Of a stretch of 64,000 nt of DNA, positions 19,630-28,957 are shown piece after piece. The stretch comes from Shewanella gelidimarina (GTDB lineage Bacteria > Pseudomonadota > Gammaproteobacteria > Enterobacterales > Shewanellaceae), in the NCBI RefSeq assembly GCF_023283945.1, contig NZ_JAKIKW010000002.1:186001-250000 (forward strand), given 5' to 3'. The translations under genes and the position numbers were made by a program. The notes below the pieces were generated by a model. That model saw only the letters and a program-made list of their open reading frames with translations. It searched no databases and had not been told where the DNA came from. Positions within the stretch are counted from its first letter, which is position 1; the number at the start of each line of letters is the position of its first letter.

Positions 19630-20320
19630 AGCAAATATTTTACGGCAGTTTTGCTATATAGCAAGCATGGTCAAAATTTAAGCTTAAATCTAAATTCAAT
19701 TAATCCCAATTGATATATATTCGTAAGTTATTGAATATCATCATTTAAAGTGATTATTGGCTTTAGGCTTAATGCGCGTTGTTCAACTTACTCCAGTGCT
19801 TTCCCTATTTTTCCAACATAGTTATCCACAGTTTTATTGGATAACTTCCGTTTTCCTCACGACTACTGCAATGAATGTGATCTGTCAATGCTATTTAAGG
19901 GCGATTATTTGCTTTTTTATGACTCTATATACTTGCACTTGTGAATAACATCATTATCCCAGCTGTCTGTTTTTAGATTTTAAATCCTCTGGTTAAATAA
20001 TGTACAGTTAAGGCTTAATTAAGGTTGAAAATGGTCTTATTGCGTATTAAGCTGCTGTTATTGTTATATAATTTGGATGGCTTAAATCGATGCTTTGTTT
20101 TGTTATCTCATGCTGATAGTGAAGTTATTTGGACTTCTAGAGAGTTTCCAACAGAGATATCCACAGATTTTGTGGATATAATTGCGTTTATAGGTTTGCT
20201 CCTGTTGATAAGGTTTGAGTTTGCTTAGATTTATCCAACAAATATGCGGAACAGATATTTGCTGCAACGCGAGCTTTGTGAAACAATCAATTCATTAATA
20301 GTTAATAGTTTGGAGTCCAT
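19630..20320. other. Divergent mutH / rppH region with DnaA-box-like sites
   Basis: A 691 bp AT-rich gap. It contains one consensus DnaA 9-mer (TTATCCACA, 19822-19830) inside an inverted repeat GTTATCC/GGATAAC, and a palindromic pair of near-consensus boxes at 20157-20179. Two short open frames (19757-19948 and 20025-20228) have no convincing start or family and are left out. Confidence 0.55.
20157..20179. promoter_or_regulatory. Palindromic pair of DnaA-like boxes
   Basis: ATATCCACA and TGTGGATAT stand inverted around GATTT. Each 9-mer differs from the TTATCCACA consensus only in its first base. DnaA binding is inferred. Confidence 0.45.
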
Positions 20321-20842
20321 GTGATTGATAGTGACGGCTTTCGCGCAAATGTGGGCATCATTATCTGTAATCGCTCTGGGCAGGTTATGTGGGCTAGAAG
20401 ATTTGGCCAACATTCCTGGCAATTTCCTCAAGGTGGCGTTGACGAAGGTGAGTCAGCAGAAGAAGCTATGTATCGTGAGTTATACGAAGAAGTAGGATTA
20501 AAGCCAGAACATGTGCAAATCCTAACCTCTACACGATCTTGGTTACGCTATAGACTCCCGAAGCGATTGATCAGACAAGATAGTAAACCCGTTTGTATCG
20601 GGCAAAAACAAAAATGGTTTTTATTACAGTTAAAAAGTGCTGAAAGTGCCATTAATTTAAACGCCTGTGGCCACCCTGAATTCGATGATTGGCGTTGGGT
20701 CAGTTATTGGTATCCTGTTAGACAAGTGGTTTCATTTAAACGCGATGTTTATCGAAAAGTCATGAAAGAGTTTGCGCCGACAACACTGCCTTTGCAGATT
20801 AAAGAGTCGAACCATAAAAGAAGAGGTATGCGCAGAATTTAA
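20321..20842 (+). CDS. rppH: RNA 5'-pyrophosphohydrolase RppH
   Basis: A 173-residue Nudix hydrolase with a perfect Nudix box at residues 38-60 ([12 protein letters not shown], then RELYEEVGL) and the RppH-specific start [15 protein letters not shown]. It removes pyrophosphate from mRNA 5' ends and triggers RNase E decay. The start is GTG with GGAG six bases upstream. ptsP follows after 15 bp, the usual pairing in gammaproteobacteria. Confidence 0.95.
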   Translation: MIDSDGFRANVGIIICNRSGQVMWARRFGQHSWQFPQGGVDEGESAEEAMYRELYEEVGLKPEHVQILTSTRSWLRYRLPKRLIRQDSKPVCIGQKQKWFLLQLKSAESAINLNACGHPEFDDWRWVSYWYPVRQVVSFKRDVYRKVMKEFAPTTLPLQIKESNHKRRGMRRI

Positions 20843-20857
20843 AGGAGGTTTGCGTTA

Positions 20858-23095
20858 GTGCTAAAAACACTTAGGGATATAACACAAGTTGTTGCTTCAG
20901 CCAGAGATCTTGAATATGCGCTGGAGCAGCTTGTGCGGCAGACCAAACTGGCAATGGCAACGGAATGTTGCTCTGTCTATATATTGGAACAACAACAACT
21001 TGTCCTATCGGCAACCGATGGGCTTGAACCCGATGCTGTTAATCGTGTTAGTTTGCCACTGACTCAAGGGTTAGTCGGCTTGGTTGCACAGCGTGAAGAA
21101 GCGGTAAACCTTGCTGATGCGTCTGCCCACCCTCGATTTAAATTACTTCCTGAAGTATCAGAAGAAGCTTATAACGCATTTCTTGCCGTTCCCATTGTTT
21201 ATCAAAAATCCGTCATCGGCGTCATCGTCGTCCAGCAGACCCAAGCTAGGCTATTTAGCGAGGGAGAAGAAGCCTTTTTAATGACGCTGGCAGCGCAGCT
21301 CGCCATGGCGATTAAAGGACTAAAACGCAGGGCGGTGGTAAACCACACCGCACAGCAACCACTCTATTACGAAGGTAAATCAGCCTCTAAAGGGATTGCG
21401 ATTGCTAAAGCCCTGTTACTGGGAGGGCAGATATCATTTAACCTCACCGAGGTTAAGACTACCGCGGTTATCCAAGAAGAGGTTCGCCTTAAATTGGCAA
21501 TGAACCGCTGTAAAGATCTACTTGCTGGCTTATCTCAGCGTTTTGATAGAGAGAAAGATGAAGAAGCGGCTTCAATTTTTACCGCGTTATTGTTGTTACT
21601 TGAAAAAGCCAGTTTAGGCGGCGAGTACATTAAAGAAGTACGGTTAGGCTGGAGCGCTGAAACAGCAGTCTGTCGCGTTTCTAAGCGTTACATCGCTCAC
21701 TTTAATGGCATGGAAGATCTCTACCTAAAGGAACGAGCCAGTGACATCAAAGATATTGGTCGGCGTGTACTTAGGCAGTTAATTGAGCCTGAGAAGATCA
21801 TTCTTGAACCTGATACACCGGTTATTTTAATTGCTCGAGAAGCGAGTACAACGCTACTGGCTGAATTCCCGAGACAAAAACTTGCCGGGATTGTCACTGA
21901 ACTTGGCGGCGTTAATTCCCATGCCGCGATATTAGCGCGTGCGTTAGGCGTGCCTGCAATCATCGGCGTGAATGGTATTTTGAACGCCGATCTTGATAAG
22001 CGGCAATTGATTATTAACGCCAATCGAGGTCAGTTGCTGGTTGAACCCTCTGCAACGATATTATCTGAATACAAGAGCCTGATTGCGGCTGAAAAAGCGT
22101 TACAACGCCGCTACGCGGCAGAATTACCTTTACCGACCGTGACGGTTGACGGCTTAAGAGTTTATCTTTATATCAATAGTGGTTTGATCAGCAGTATTGA
22201 CTCCGATACGGGTTGCGACTCTGATGGTATCGGTTTATACCGTACCGAAATTTTGTTTATGTTGAAACAGTGTTTCCCAGGTGAGCAAGAGCAGTTAGAG
22301 GTTTATCGTAAGGTGCTCACCGCGGCCAAAGGCAAGCCTGTGGTGATGCGTACATTGGACGTGGGTGGTGATAAGCCGCTTGATTATTTTCCGATCGTTG
22401 AAGACAACCCATTTCTCGGCTGGCGCGGAATAAGGCTTAGTTTAGATCACCCTGAGTTGTTTTTAGTGCAGTTAAGGGCAATGCTACAAGCCGCAAGTGA
22501 TCCTGGACAGTTACATGTTTTACTGCCGATGGTGAGTAATTTAGAGGAGATAGACTTGGCGTTAGTCTACTTTGAACAGGCGCATCAAGAGCTCACTGCT
22601 GAGTTGGGTAGAGCGATATCAATGCCTAAGATCGGTATCATGTTGGAAGTCCCTGTATTGCTTTATCAGTTAGATGAAGTTGCAAAGCGGGTCGACTTTG
22701 TCTCTGTCGGCTCAAATGATTTAACGCAATATTTACTCGCGGTTGATCGTAATAACCCAAATGTGAATGCTCTTTTTGATAGCTATCATCCAGGGGTGCT
22801 TCGGGCGCTTAAATTTGCACTTGAACGATGCAAAGCTAACCAGCTTTCCATCAGTGTCTGTGGTGAACTGGCAGGGGAGCCCACAGGGGCAATGTTGTTA
22901 GTTGCCATGGGGTACGATCAACTCAGCATGAACCAGGCTAGTTTATCTCGGATCAATTATCTACTGCGAAGAGTCTCCAAACAGGAGCTCAGTGTGCTTT
23001 TAGAAGAAGCGCTGACGCTTACGTCTGGAGAGGAGGTAAAGTCGCTTGTTAGCGATTATTGTGAAGAAAAGGGCTTGCTGGCGCTACTTAACTAG
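20858..23095 (+). CDS. ptsP: Phosphoenolpyruvate-protein phosphotransferase PtsP (EI-Ntr)
   Basis: A 745-residue protein: N-terminal GAF domain (~1-155), then a full enzyme I. The phosphorylated histidine is His355 in GGVNSHAAILARALG, and the PEP-binding region has SVGSNDLTQYLLAVDR and SVCGELAGEP with the conserved cysteine. It feeds phosphate to NPr and EIIA-Ntr for nitrogen and potassium control. The start is GTG with a strong AAAGGAGG. The stop TAG is formed partly by the inserted MITE at 23095, which appears to have converted an original TAA without changing protein length. Confidence 0.95.
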   Translation: MLKTLRDITQVVASARDLEYALEQLVRQTKLAMATECCSVYILEQQQLVLSATDGLEPDAVNRVSLPLTQGLVGLVAQREEAVNLADASAHPRFKLLPEVSEEAYNAFLAVPIVYQKSVIGVIVVQQTQARLFSEGEEAFLMTLAAQLAMAIKGLKRRAVVNHTAQQPLYYEGKSASKGIAIAKALLLGGQISFNLTEVKTTAVIQEEVRLKLAMNRCKDLLAGLSQRFDREKDEEAASIFTALLLLLEKASLGGEYIKEVRLGWSAETAVCRVSKRYIAHFNGMEDLYLKERASDIKDIGRRVLRQLIEPEKIILEPDTPVILIAREASTTLLAEFPRQKLAGIVTELGGVNSHAAILARALGVPAIIGVNGILNADLDKRQLIINANRGQLLVEPSATILSEYKSLIAAEKALQRRYAAELPLPTVTVDGLRVYLYINSGLISSIDSDTGCDSDGIGLYRTEILFMLKQCFPGEQEQLEVYRKVLTAAKGKPVVMRTLDVGGDKPLDYFPIVEDNPFLGWRGIRLSLDHPELFLVQLRAMLQAASDPGQLHVLLPMVSNLEEIDLALVYFEQAHQELTAELGRAISMPKIGIMLEVPVLLYQLDEVAKRVDFVSVGSNDLTQYLLAVDRNNPNVNALFDSYHPGVLRALKFALERCKANQLSISVCGELAGEPTGAMLLVAMGYDQLSMNQASLSRINYLLRRVSKQELSVLLEEALTLTSGEEVKSLVSDYCEEKGLLALLN

Positions 23096-23383
23096 GGGCT
23101 GTTGATCTTTCACGGTTGTTTTTGCCGCAGTTTATTGGCTATTTTGACAAGGCGGAGGCTATGCCGTTTAGTTATTCTCCACAAATAGCCTACAACACCG
23201 TAAAAATAGCCAAGAAGCGCGGCCCTTAGGGTTCGTTTCAATGCTTTTAGTCTTTTATGACTAGAATGCGTTACGCGCTTTTCGCTTAGCTAGCTAAGCG
23301 AAAAGCTCAAGCCTTGTACTAAAATCATTATTATTTACGTGAAATAGTCGAACAAAAACCAAGCTCGAAAGATCAACAGCCCC
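23095..23383. mobile_element. MITE-like element, copy 2 (289 bp)
   Basis: Near-identical to the element at 2859-3146 in the same orientation. The 17 bp ends GGGGCTGTTGATCTTTC and GAAAGATCAACAGCCCC are a perfect inverted repeat, flanked by TA on both sides. A perfect 30 bp palindrome at 23277-23306 (arms GCTTTTCGCTTAGCT) is intact here and degraded in copy 1. No transposase is encoded. The left end supplies the last base of the ptsP stop codon. Confidence 0.88.
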
Positions 23384-23618
23384 TAATCAATTGCATTGAG
23401 TCAGTCGTCAATTCAGCAATGCCCATGCTTTTCAATTCAAGGCGCATTGACGAAATAATAGTTATTCCCTAGTGAGCCAATGCAAAGCAGAAGTGGAATG
23501 CTTGAGCGCTTCCTACGGAATGAACAGATACTTAATACAATTGGTATGATTAGCTATTAACTAACTCAGCCTATTGCTTTAAGCTTGTGGCACAATCGAA
23601 TATTTTAAGGGTATTAGC
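23384..23618. other. Intergenic, no supported gene
   Basis: DNA between the MITE and the TSUP gene. It presumably holds the TSUP gene promoter now that the MITE separates it from ptsP; no motif is recognised. Confidence 0.4.
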
Positions 23619-24419
23619 GTGGAAAGCTGGCTTTTTATATTTAGTATATGTCTCGTGCTTGGTGCTGTCATTGGCTTTATGGCGGGGTTATTAGGTATTG
23701 GTGGTGGGTTAATAGCGGTACCTGCGCTATTGCATATATTACCCAAAGTGGGGGTTCCTGCTGAACATCTGCCACATGTTGCGATAGCAACATCACTCGC
23801 TGCCATTATTCTTACATCACTGTCTTCTGCTCGTGCTCACCATAAACGCGAAAACATTCCTTGGCAGCTTTTTAGAACCATGCTGCCAGGATTTGTCCTT
23901 GGCGCGATCTGCTCAGGTTTTATTTCTGAACTGATTGCCGCAAATCTGTTACAGCAAATCTTTGCCGTTTTTGTCATGTTGATGGCAGTCCAAATGGCTT
24001 TCCCAATCAGACCGAACTCTAATCGTGCAATGCCTAGCACCACGGCTCTCTTTTTTGCTGCGGTAATGATCGCGCTCATCGCTGGATTGATGGGAATTGG
24101 TGGTGGTGTATTACTGATCCCGTTCCTGACTTGGTGTGGGTTGCAGATGCGTTATGCTATTGGCTTTTCATCAGCAACGGGTTTGCTCATCGCACTCTTT
24201 GGTAGCATCGGCTATACATTGGCTGGCTGGAATGTTGCTTCATTACCAGAAGGGACGTTAGGCTTTATCTATCTCCCCGCGTTACTTGGTATTGTAACGA
24301 CATCGATGTTAATTGCACCATTAGGTGCCAAGGCCGCAACCAATTGGCCAACCGCCAAGCTGAAAAAAATATTTGCAGTCTTTTTGGCCTTTGTTGGCTT
24401 GAAGCTGGCACTCACTTAA
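23619..24419 (+). CDS. TSUP (TauE/SafE) family anion permease
   Basis: A 266-residue membrane protein with about eight hydrophobic segments arranged as two repeats. Each repeat carries the TSUP signature: FMAGLLGIGGGLIAVPALL and LIAGLMGIGGGVLLIPFLT. The family exports sulphite, sulphoacetate and related sulphur anions; the substrate here is unknown. The start is GTG (23619). It stands between ptsP and thyA, where lgt is expected. Confidence 0.88.
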   Translation: MESWLFIFSICLVLGAVIGFMAGLLGIGGGLIAVPALLHILPKVGVPAEHLPHVAIATSLAAIILTSLSSARAHHKRENIPWQLFRTMLPGFVLGAICSGFISELIAANLLQQIFAVFVMLMAVQMAFPIRPNSNRAMPSTTALFFAAVMIALIAGLMGIGGGVLLIPFLTWCGLQMRYAIGFSSATGLLIALFGSIGYTLAGWNVASLPEGTLGFIYLPALLGIVTTSMLIAPLGAKAATNWPTAKLKKIFAVFLAFVGLKLALT

Positions 24420-24420
24420 T

Positions 24421-24486
24421 GCGACTTCACAATGAGAGTCGCTTGTCATTGTAATCAAACCGACTTCAAATCGGTCTTTGTTTTTA
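24421..24486 (+). terminator. Two small hairpins between the TSUP gene and thyA
   Basis: GCGACT/AGTCGC (24421-24442) is followed by ACCGA/TCGGT (24459-24475) and then TTTGTTTTT. The second may be a weak terminator or a leader structure for thyA. Confidence 0.4.
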
Positions 24487-24499
24487 TAGGTAAATTGTC

Positions 24500-25351
24500 A
24501 TGAAACAGTATTTAGAACTTTGTCAAAGGATCATTGATGAAGGCACATGGGTTGAAAATAGTCGTACCGGGAAACGGTGCCTTACTGTGATCAATGCTGA
24601 CTTGGTTTACCACGTAGATAAGAATGAATTTCCGTTAATTACCACGCGAAAGAGTTTCTGGAAAGCAGCGATTGCCGAGATGCTGGGCTACATTCGTGGC
24701 TATAACAATGCGGCAGATTTTCGTAGTATTGGAGCCAAAACTTGGGATGCTAATGCTAACGATAATCAAGCGTGGCTCGATAACCCATACCGTAAAGGAA
24801 CTGATGATATGGGACGGGTATATGGCGTCCAAGGCCGAAGTTGGAATAAACCTGACGGTGGCTCAATAGATCAATTACGTAAGATAGTCGATAACTTGTC
24901 TAAAGGCATTGATGATAGAGGCGAGATCCTCAGCTTTTATAATCCTGGCGAGTTTCATATGGGATGTTTAAGACCTTGTATGCACACGCATAATTTTTCA
25001 TTACTGGGTGATACTTTGCATCTGACTAGCTTTCAACGCTCTTGTGATGTGCCACTTGGGCTTAACTTTAATCAAGTACAAGTGTTTACACTCTTGGCGT
25101 TAATTGCGCAGATCACCGGTTTTAAAGCGGGTACTGCTTATCACAAAATAGTAAATGCTCACATTTATGAAGATCAGTTAGAGTTGATGCAAAATGTGCA
25201 GTTAACGCGCAGTCCATTTGGATCACCCAAGTTATCTATTAACCCTGATATTAAGTCGTTAGAAGATTTGGAGACATGGGTAACAATGGCTGATTTTGAA
25301 GTGACAGGTTATGAGCATCACGAGGGTATCAAATACCCGTTCTCTGTCTAA
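24500..25351 (+). CDS. thyA: Thymidylate synthase, long (Vibrio-type) form
   Basis: A 283-residue ThyA that methylates dUMP to dTMP with methylene-tetrahydrofolate. The nucleophile is Cys160 in [26 protein letters not shown] is the phosphate- and dUMP-binding stretch. Length and the N-terminus ([23 protein letters not shown]) match the 283-residue form I recall from Vibrio cholerae more than the ~264-residue E. coli form. It has its own short leader downstream of the TSUP gene. lgt, which normally precedes thyA, is absent. Confidence 0.93.
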   Translation: MKQYLELCQRIIDEGTWVENSRTGKRCLTVINADLVYHVDKNEFPLITTRKSFWKAAIAEMLGYIRGYNNAADFRSIGAKTWDANANDNQAWLDNPYRKGTDDMGRVYGVQGRSWNKPDGGSIDQLRKIVDNLSKGIDDRGEILSFYNPGEFHMGCLRPCMHTHNFSLLGDTLHLTSFQRSCDVPLGLNFNQVQVFTLLALIAQITGFKAGTAYHKIVNAHIYEDQLELMQNVQLTRSPFGSPKLSINPDIKSLEDLETWVTMADFEVTGYEHHEGIKYPFSV

Positions 25352-25674
25352 TTCGCACTTTATAGACTCGCTTTGGTCGATATTTTCGAGGCGAGTCAGT
25401 TTGTAAAACTGAATGTTTAGTCAGCATTTCAGCAGAAAAAGTTGTACTGCATAGATAGTTTACTCATTTCACCCCTTTAAATAGTGTGTTTTCAAAATAA
25501 TATGCGTTAATTACTTCCTCATCTTTCATTATCCACTTTCCCAATTGATATTTAGTCATCTCAGGCTTACACTTGATACTTCGGATATTCCGATGTATCA
25601 AGCTGACGCAAACGAATATTCAGATCGTATGTAATCGGCTACACTCGTTACATTGAGATTTTATGGAGCGTAAT
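25352..25674. other. thyA-nhaA intergenic region
   Basis: AT-rich DNA carrying the nhaA promoter. No binding site for NhaR or terminator could be assigned with confidence. Confidence 0.4.
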
Positions 25675-26850
25675 ATGGAACGGGCTATTAGGAATTTTTT
25701 AAGCCAAGAGTCAGCAGGCGGCATTCTTTTAATGATTGCTGTTGTGCTAGCAATGATTTTAGCAAACTCGCCTTTAGCGGGAATGTATCAGGGGTTTCTT
25801 GATACCGAGATGCAAGTGCGTGTCGGCAGTTTAGATATTGATAAAACATTAATTCACTGGATTAATGATGGCCTTATGGCTCTTTTCTTTATGCTTATTG
25901 GTTTAGAAGTGAAAAGAGAACTGTTAGAAGGGGCATTATCGAGTCGAGCACAGGCTTCATTACCTACCTTTGCTGCAATCGGTGGCATGGTTTTCCCTGC
26001 CGCAGTATATCTCATCTTTAATTACTCTGACCCTATTACGCAAGTGGGTTGGGCTATTCCTGCTGCGACTGATATTGCTTTTGCATTGGGGATAATGGCA
26101 CTTTTAGGCAGTCGAGTTCCGGTTTCTTTAAAAGTGTTTTTGTTAGCGTTGGCCATTATCGATGATTTAGGCGTCGTGGTTATTATCGCATTGTTCTATA
26201 GCACTGATTTATCGACCATAAGCTTGTTGATTGCGGCTGCGGCAATTGTGGGTCTGGTAGGGCTTAACCGTAAAGGTATTACTGCGCTTGGTCCCTACGG
26301 TGTATTAGGCATGATTTTGTGGATCGCGGTGTTGAAGTCTGGAGTGCATGCCACTTTAGCGGGTGTGATTATTGCTTTTTGTATTCCACTGCGCGCTAAA
26401 GATGGTTCATCACCATCAGAAAGTTTAGAACATGGTTTACACCCTTGGAGCACGTTCATCATCTTGCCAATCTTTGCTTTCGCTAACGCAGGGGTCGACT
26501 TAGGAGGCATGAGCTTAAGTTCATTGCTATCGCCAGTGCCATTAGGGATCGCACTCGGTCTGCTTATAGGTAAGCCATTGGGTATTATGTTATTTAGTGT
26601 TCTGGCTGTAAAACTTAAGCTAGCTGTTTTGCCTGATGGCGTCGGTTGGAAGCAGATAATGCCGGTGGCAGTGATGTGTGGTATTGGTTTTACAATGTCT
26701 ATGTTTATCTCCTCGCTTGCCTTTGTTGGTGAAGGGCAGATGTATGGCGATTATGCGAGACTGGGCATTCTGTTAGGTTCATTTGCCTCGGCAACGATAG
26801 GATACTTTTGGTTATCTAGCGTGTTGCCTAAGAAAGGAGAGAAAGCATGA
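25675..26850 (+). CDS. nhaA: Na+/H+ antiporter NhaA
   Basis: A 391-residue inner-membrane antiporter. The ion-binding aspartates Asp163-Asp164 ([12 protein letters not shown]) and Asp133 (ATDIAF) fall at the same numbers as in E. coli when the start is taken at 25675. That ATG has GGAG six bases upstream; an in-frame ATG at 25663 is less likely. It exchanges about two protons for one sodium and is important at alkaline pH and high salt. The next gene overlaps its stop by 4 bp, and nhaR lies further down. Confidence 0.95.
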   Translation: MERAIRNFLSQESAGGILLMIAVVLAMILANSPLAGMYQGFLDTEMQVRVGSLDIDKTLIHWINDGLMALFFMLIGLEVKRELLEGALSSRAQASLPTFAAIGGMVFPAAVYLIFNYSDPITQVGWAIPAATDIAFALGIMALLGSRVPVSLKVFLLALAIIDDLGVVVIIALFYSTDLSTISLLIAAAAIVGLVGLNRKGITALGPYGVLGMILWIAVLKSGVHATLAGVIIAFCIPLRAKDGSSPSESLEHGLHPWSTFIILPIFAFANAGVDLGGMSLSSLLSPVPLGIALGLLIGKPLGIMLFSVLAVKLKLAVLPDGVGWKQIMPVAVMCGIGFTMSMFISSLAFVGEGQMYGDYARLGILLGSFASATIGYFWLSSVLPKKGEKA

Positions 26851-27230
26851 GAATAGTCCTATTAACACTGGTATTAGCATTGGGTTTTAGCACTACTGTT
26901 TCAGCGTCACAAATTGATGCCTGCAATGAAGATATAAAAAATATTCATTGCCAGAATTATCTTGAAGGTATCGTTGATGGTGCCCTTATGTTCAAAGGTG
27001 CGGCAGTGGGTGAGCGTTTAGAGTCCAATGATTATGAATCGCGCGCGCTCAAATATAGAGGTGGTAAGCGTTTTCAAGAGGCAAACCGGACCTTCTGTCA
27101 AAACCGGATCCCTGATAGAGATGAGTTAGTCGCAGGACTTGCTGAAGCTTTTAGTGTCGGTAAGATTGAAAGCACGGAAGATTTGTCAACGGCGATGTTT
27201 GGTCTTATGGACTGCCAACGTTTAAAGTAG
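26847..27230 (+). CDS. Small secreted cysteine-containing protein, NhaA operon
   Basis: A 127-residue protein with a clear signal peptide (residues 1-20, cut after VSA). The mature part has four cysteines (Cys26, Cys35 and two near the C-terminus) that could form two disulphides. The start overlaps the nhaA stop (ATGA), so the two are translationally coupled. The [12 protein letters not shown] region faintly recalls the Rap1a/Tai fold, but I do not claim membership. A periplasmic partner or accessory of the antiporter is a guess from context only. Confidence 0.8.
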   Translation: MRIVLLTLVLALGFSTTVSASQIDACNEDIKNIHCQNYLEGIVDGALMFKGAAVGERLESNDYESRALKYRGGKRFQEANRTFCQNRIPDRDELVAGLAEAFSVGKIESTEDLSTAMFGLMDCQRLK

Positions 27231-27294
27231 CTCAATAGCATTACGGGGTGACATTGTTGTCACCCTGTTTGCGTATTAACAATGGCATTTTTAT

Positions 27295-28203
27295 ATGGCA
27301 AATCTTAACTATAACCATCTGTACTATTTTTGGATGATCCAAAAGCAAGGCTCGGTTGCGAAAGCCGCTGAGGCATTATGCTTAACACCGCAAACAGTGA
27401 CAGGCCAGATCCGAGTGTTGGAGAGCAGCCTTAAAGGTAGTTTATTCAAGCGCGTTGGCAGGTCATTAGAGCCTACTGAACTTGGTGAACTGGTATTTCG
27501 TTACGCAGATAAAATGTTTAGCCTTAGCTATGAGATGCTAGATCTGCTGAACTATCAGAAAGACGACAACATACGGTTTGAGGTGGGTATTGCTGCTGCG
27601 CTGTCAAAAGCACTAACGAGCCGGGTACTATTGTCAGTGGTTCCTAGTGATGGTTCGATGCATTTAGCCTGTTACGAGGCCACGCATGAAAGCTTAATGG
27701 AGCGACTTAGGGCGCATAAGTTGGATATGATTTTATCTGATTGCGCGGGTGAAAGCCTTAAATATCCAGAGATACTCTCTAAACAGTTAGGGGAGTGTGG
27801 GATTGCTTTTTTCTCTGCTGAGACGTATTCAAAACCCTTTCCAGAGTGTTTAGAGCAAGGCAAGCTACTGATCCCCAGTAGAGGGACTTCGTTGGGACAG
27901 CAACTCGTGCGCTGGTTTGATGAGAAAAATTTAAATGTCAGCATATTAGGTGAGTTTGATGATGCGGCTATGATGAAAGCCTTTGGGTTTTTTAAGCAAG
28001 GCATATTCGTGGCACCATCAATATACAAGCAAGACATTTTAGCGCATGGGATGACGCTGCTTGGCGAAACGACCGATATTAAAGAGGTGTATCATGTGAT
28101 GTTTGCTGAACGCATGATCCAACACCCAGCGGTGAAGCGTTTATTGAGTACCGATTTTTCAGAACTCTTTGCCGGCAAAGATGTAAAAGTTCAGCAACTA
28201 TAA
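27295..28203 (+). CDS. nhaR: LysR-type transcriptional activator NhaR
   Basis: A 302-residue LysR-family protein. The N-terminus (LNYNHLYYFWMIQKQGSVAKAAE, then LTPQTVTGQIRVLE) is highly typical of NhaR, which activates nhaA in response to sodium. It follows nhaA and the small secreted protein in the same direction, 64 bp after the latter, and is probably partly co-transcribed. Confidence 0.93.
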   Translation: MANLNYNHLYYFWMIQKQGSVAKAAEALCLTPQTVTGQIRVLESSLKGSLFKRVGRSLEPTELGELVFRYADKMFSLSYEMLDLLNYQKDDNIRFEVGIAAALSKALTSRVLLSVVPSDGSMHLACYEATHESLMERLRAHKLDMILSDCAGESLKYPEILSKQLGECGIAFFSAETYSKPFPECLEQGKLLIPSRGTSLGQQLVRWFDEKNLNVSILGEFDDAAMMKAFGFFKQGIFVAPSIYKQDILAHGMTLLGETTDIKEVYHVMFAERMIQHPAVKRLLSTDFSELFAGKDVKVQQL

Positions 28204-28271
28204 TCATCCTATTTTCCTAAAGGCCATTTGGGTATACACTAACGGCATTGTAAAAGAGTGGAGTAATAAAC

Positions 28272-28535
28272 TTGTCAGAATCAATGCCAGAACCCATGAA
28301 AATAGCTAGAGTTAGATGGGCTTGTCGTAGAGGCATGTTAGAGCTAGATGTGTTGTTACAGCCTTTTGTTGAGCAGCATTATGAAGCGATGTCTAATGCT
28401 GACAAAGATATTTTTGTAAAGCTTTTAGAGTCTGAAGACCCAGAGCTTTTTGCGTGGTTTATGGGGCATGAAGTCTGCAAAGATCCTGAATTCGCTGAGA
28501 TGATTATTAGAGTTCGTGGTCGCCCAGCAGCATAG
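28272..28535 (+). CDS. sdhE: FAD assembly factor SdhE
   Basis: An 87-residue protein with the SdhE signature RRGMLELDVLL and the conserved WFMGHE. SdhE helps attach FAD covalently to succinate dehydrogenase and fumarate reductase. The start is TTG with GGAG seven bases before it; internal ATGs at 28284 or 28296 are alternatives. It overlaps ygfX by 20 bp, the standard sdhE-ygfX pair, and nadB, another flavoprotein, follows on the opposite strand. Confidence 0.92.
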   Translation: MSESMPEPMKIARVRWACRRGMLELDVLLQPFVEQHYEAMSNADKDIFVKLLESEDPELFAWFMGHEVCKDPEFAEMIIRVRGRPAA

Positions 28536-28941
28536 TTTTTATCTTTCCAGTTCTTTCGGCCAGCGACTCTCGTTGGTCGTTATTGCAAGTATCTGTTTAA
28601 TTTCCTTCCTGATTTGGCCCTATGGTGAATCAATCACTTATCTTTTGAGTAAATCACTGCTCTTTACCCTGTGCACCGCTTACTTTAGTTGGCAGTTTTG
28701 GCAATTAAAACACTGGTCTTGTCAGTTTGTATTATCAGCAGAAGGCAATGGTCGGCTTAATCAACAGCAGTGTTTTGTGCTCAAAGGTAAACCTATAGTG
28801 ACTCCGTTTGCGGTGATGTTTGATATCCAATGTGACACAAAGGTCAAAAGACTGGTGGTGTGGGCTGATATGTTGAACGACACAAATTATCGCCATTTGT
28901 GTCGTCTGCTACTGCAATCTTACCAAAGCCAGATCAACTAG
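28516..28941 (+). CDS. ygfX: Membrane protein YgfX (CptA) family
   Basis: A 141-residue protein with two membrane helices in the first 65 residues (LVVIASICLISFLIWPYG and a following segment) and a small cytoplasmic domain (LVVWADMLNDTNYRHLCRLLL) typical of YgfX. The GTG start overlaps the end of sdhE by 20 bp, so translation is coupled. YgfX has been described as an SdhE partner and, in E. coli, as a growth inhibitor; its role here is not evident from sequence. Confidence 0.85.
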   Translation: MVAQQHSFYLSSSFGQRLSLVVIASICLISFLIWPYGESITYLLSKSLLFTLCTAYFSWQFWQLKHWSCQFVLSAEGNGRLNQQQCFVLKGKPIVTPFAVMFDIQCDTKVKRLVVWADMLNDTNYRHLCRLLLQSYQSQIN

Positions 28942-28957
28942 CACTTGTTATGCTTTA

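Noticed and set aside
19757-20228. Two short frames between mutH and rppH
   Set aside because: Hydrophobic low-complexity translations from AT-rich DNA, no start signals, and overlap with the DnaA-like palindrome.
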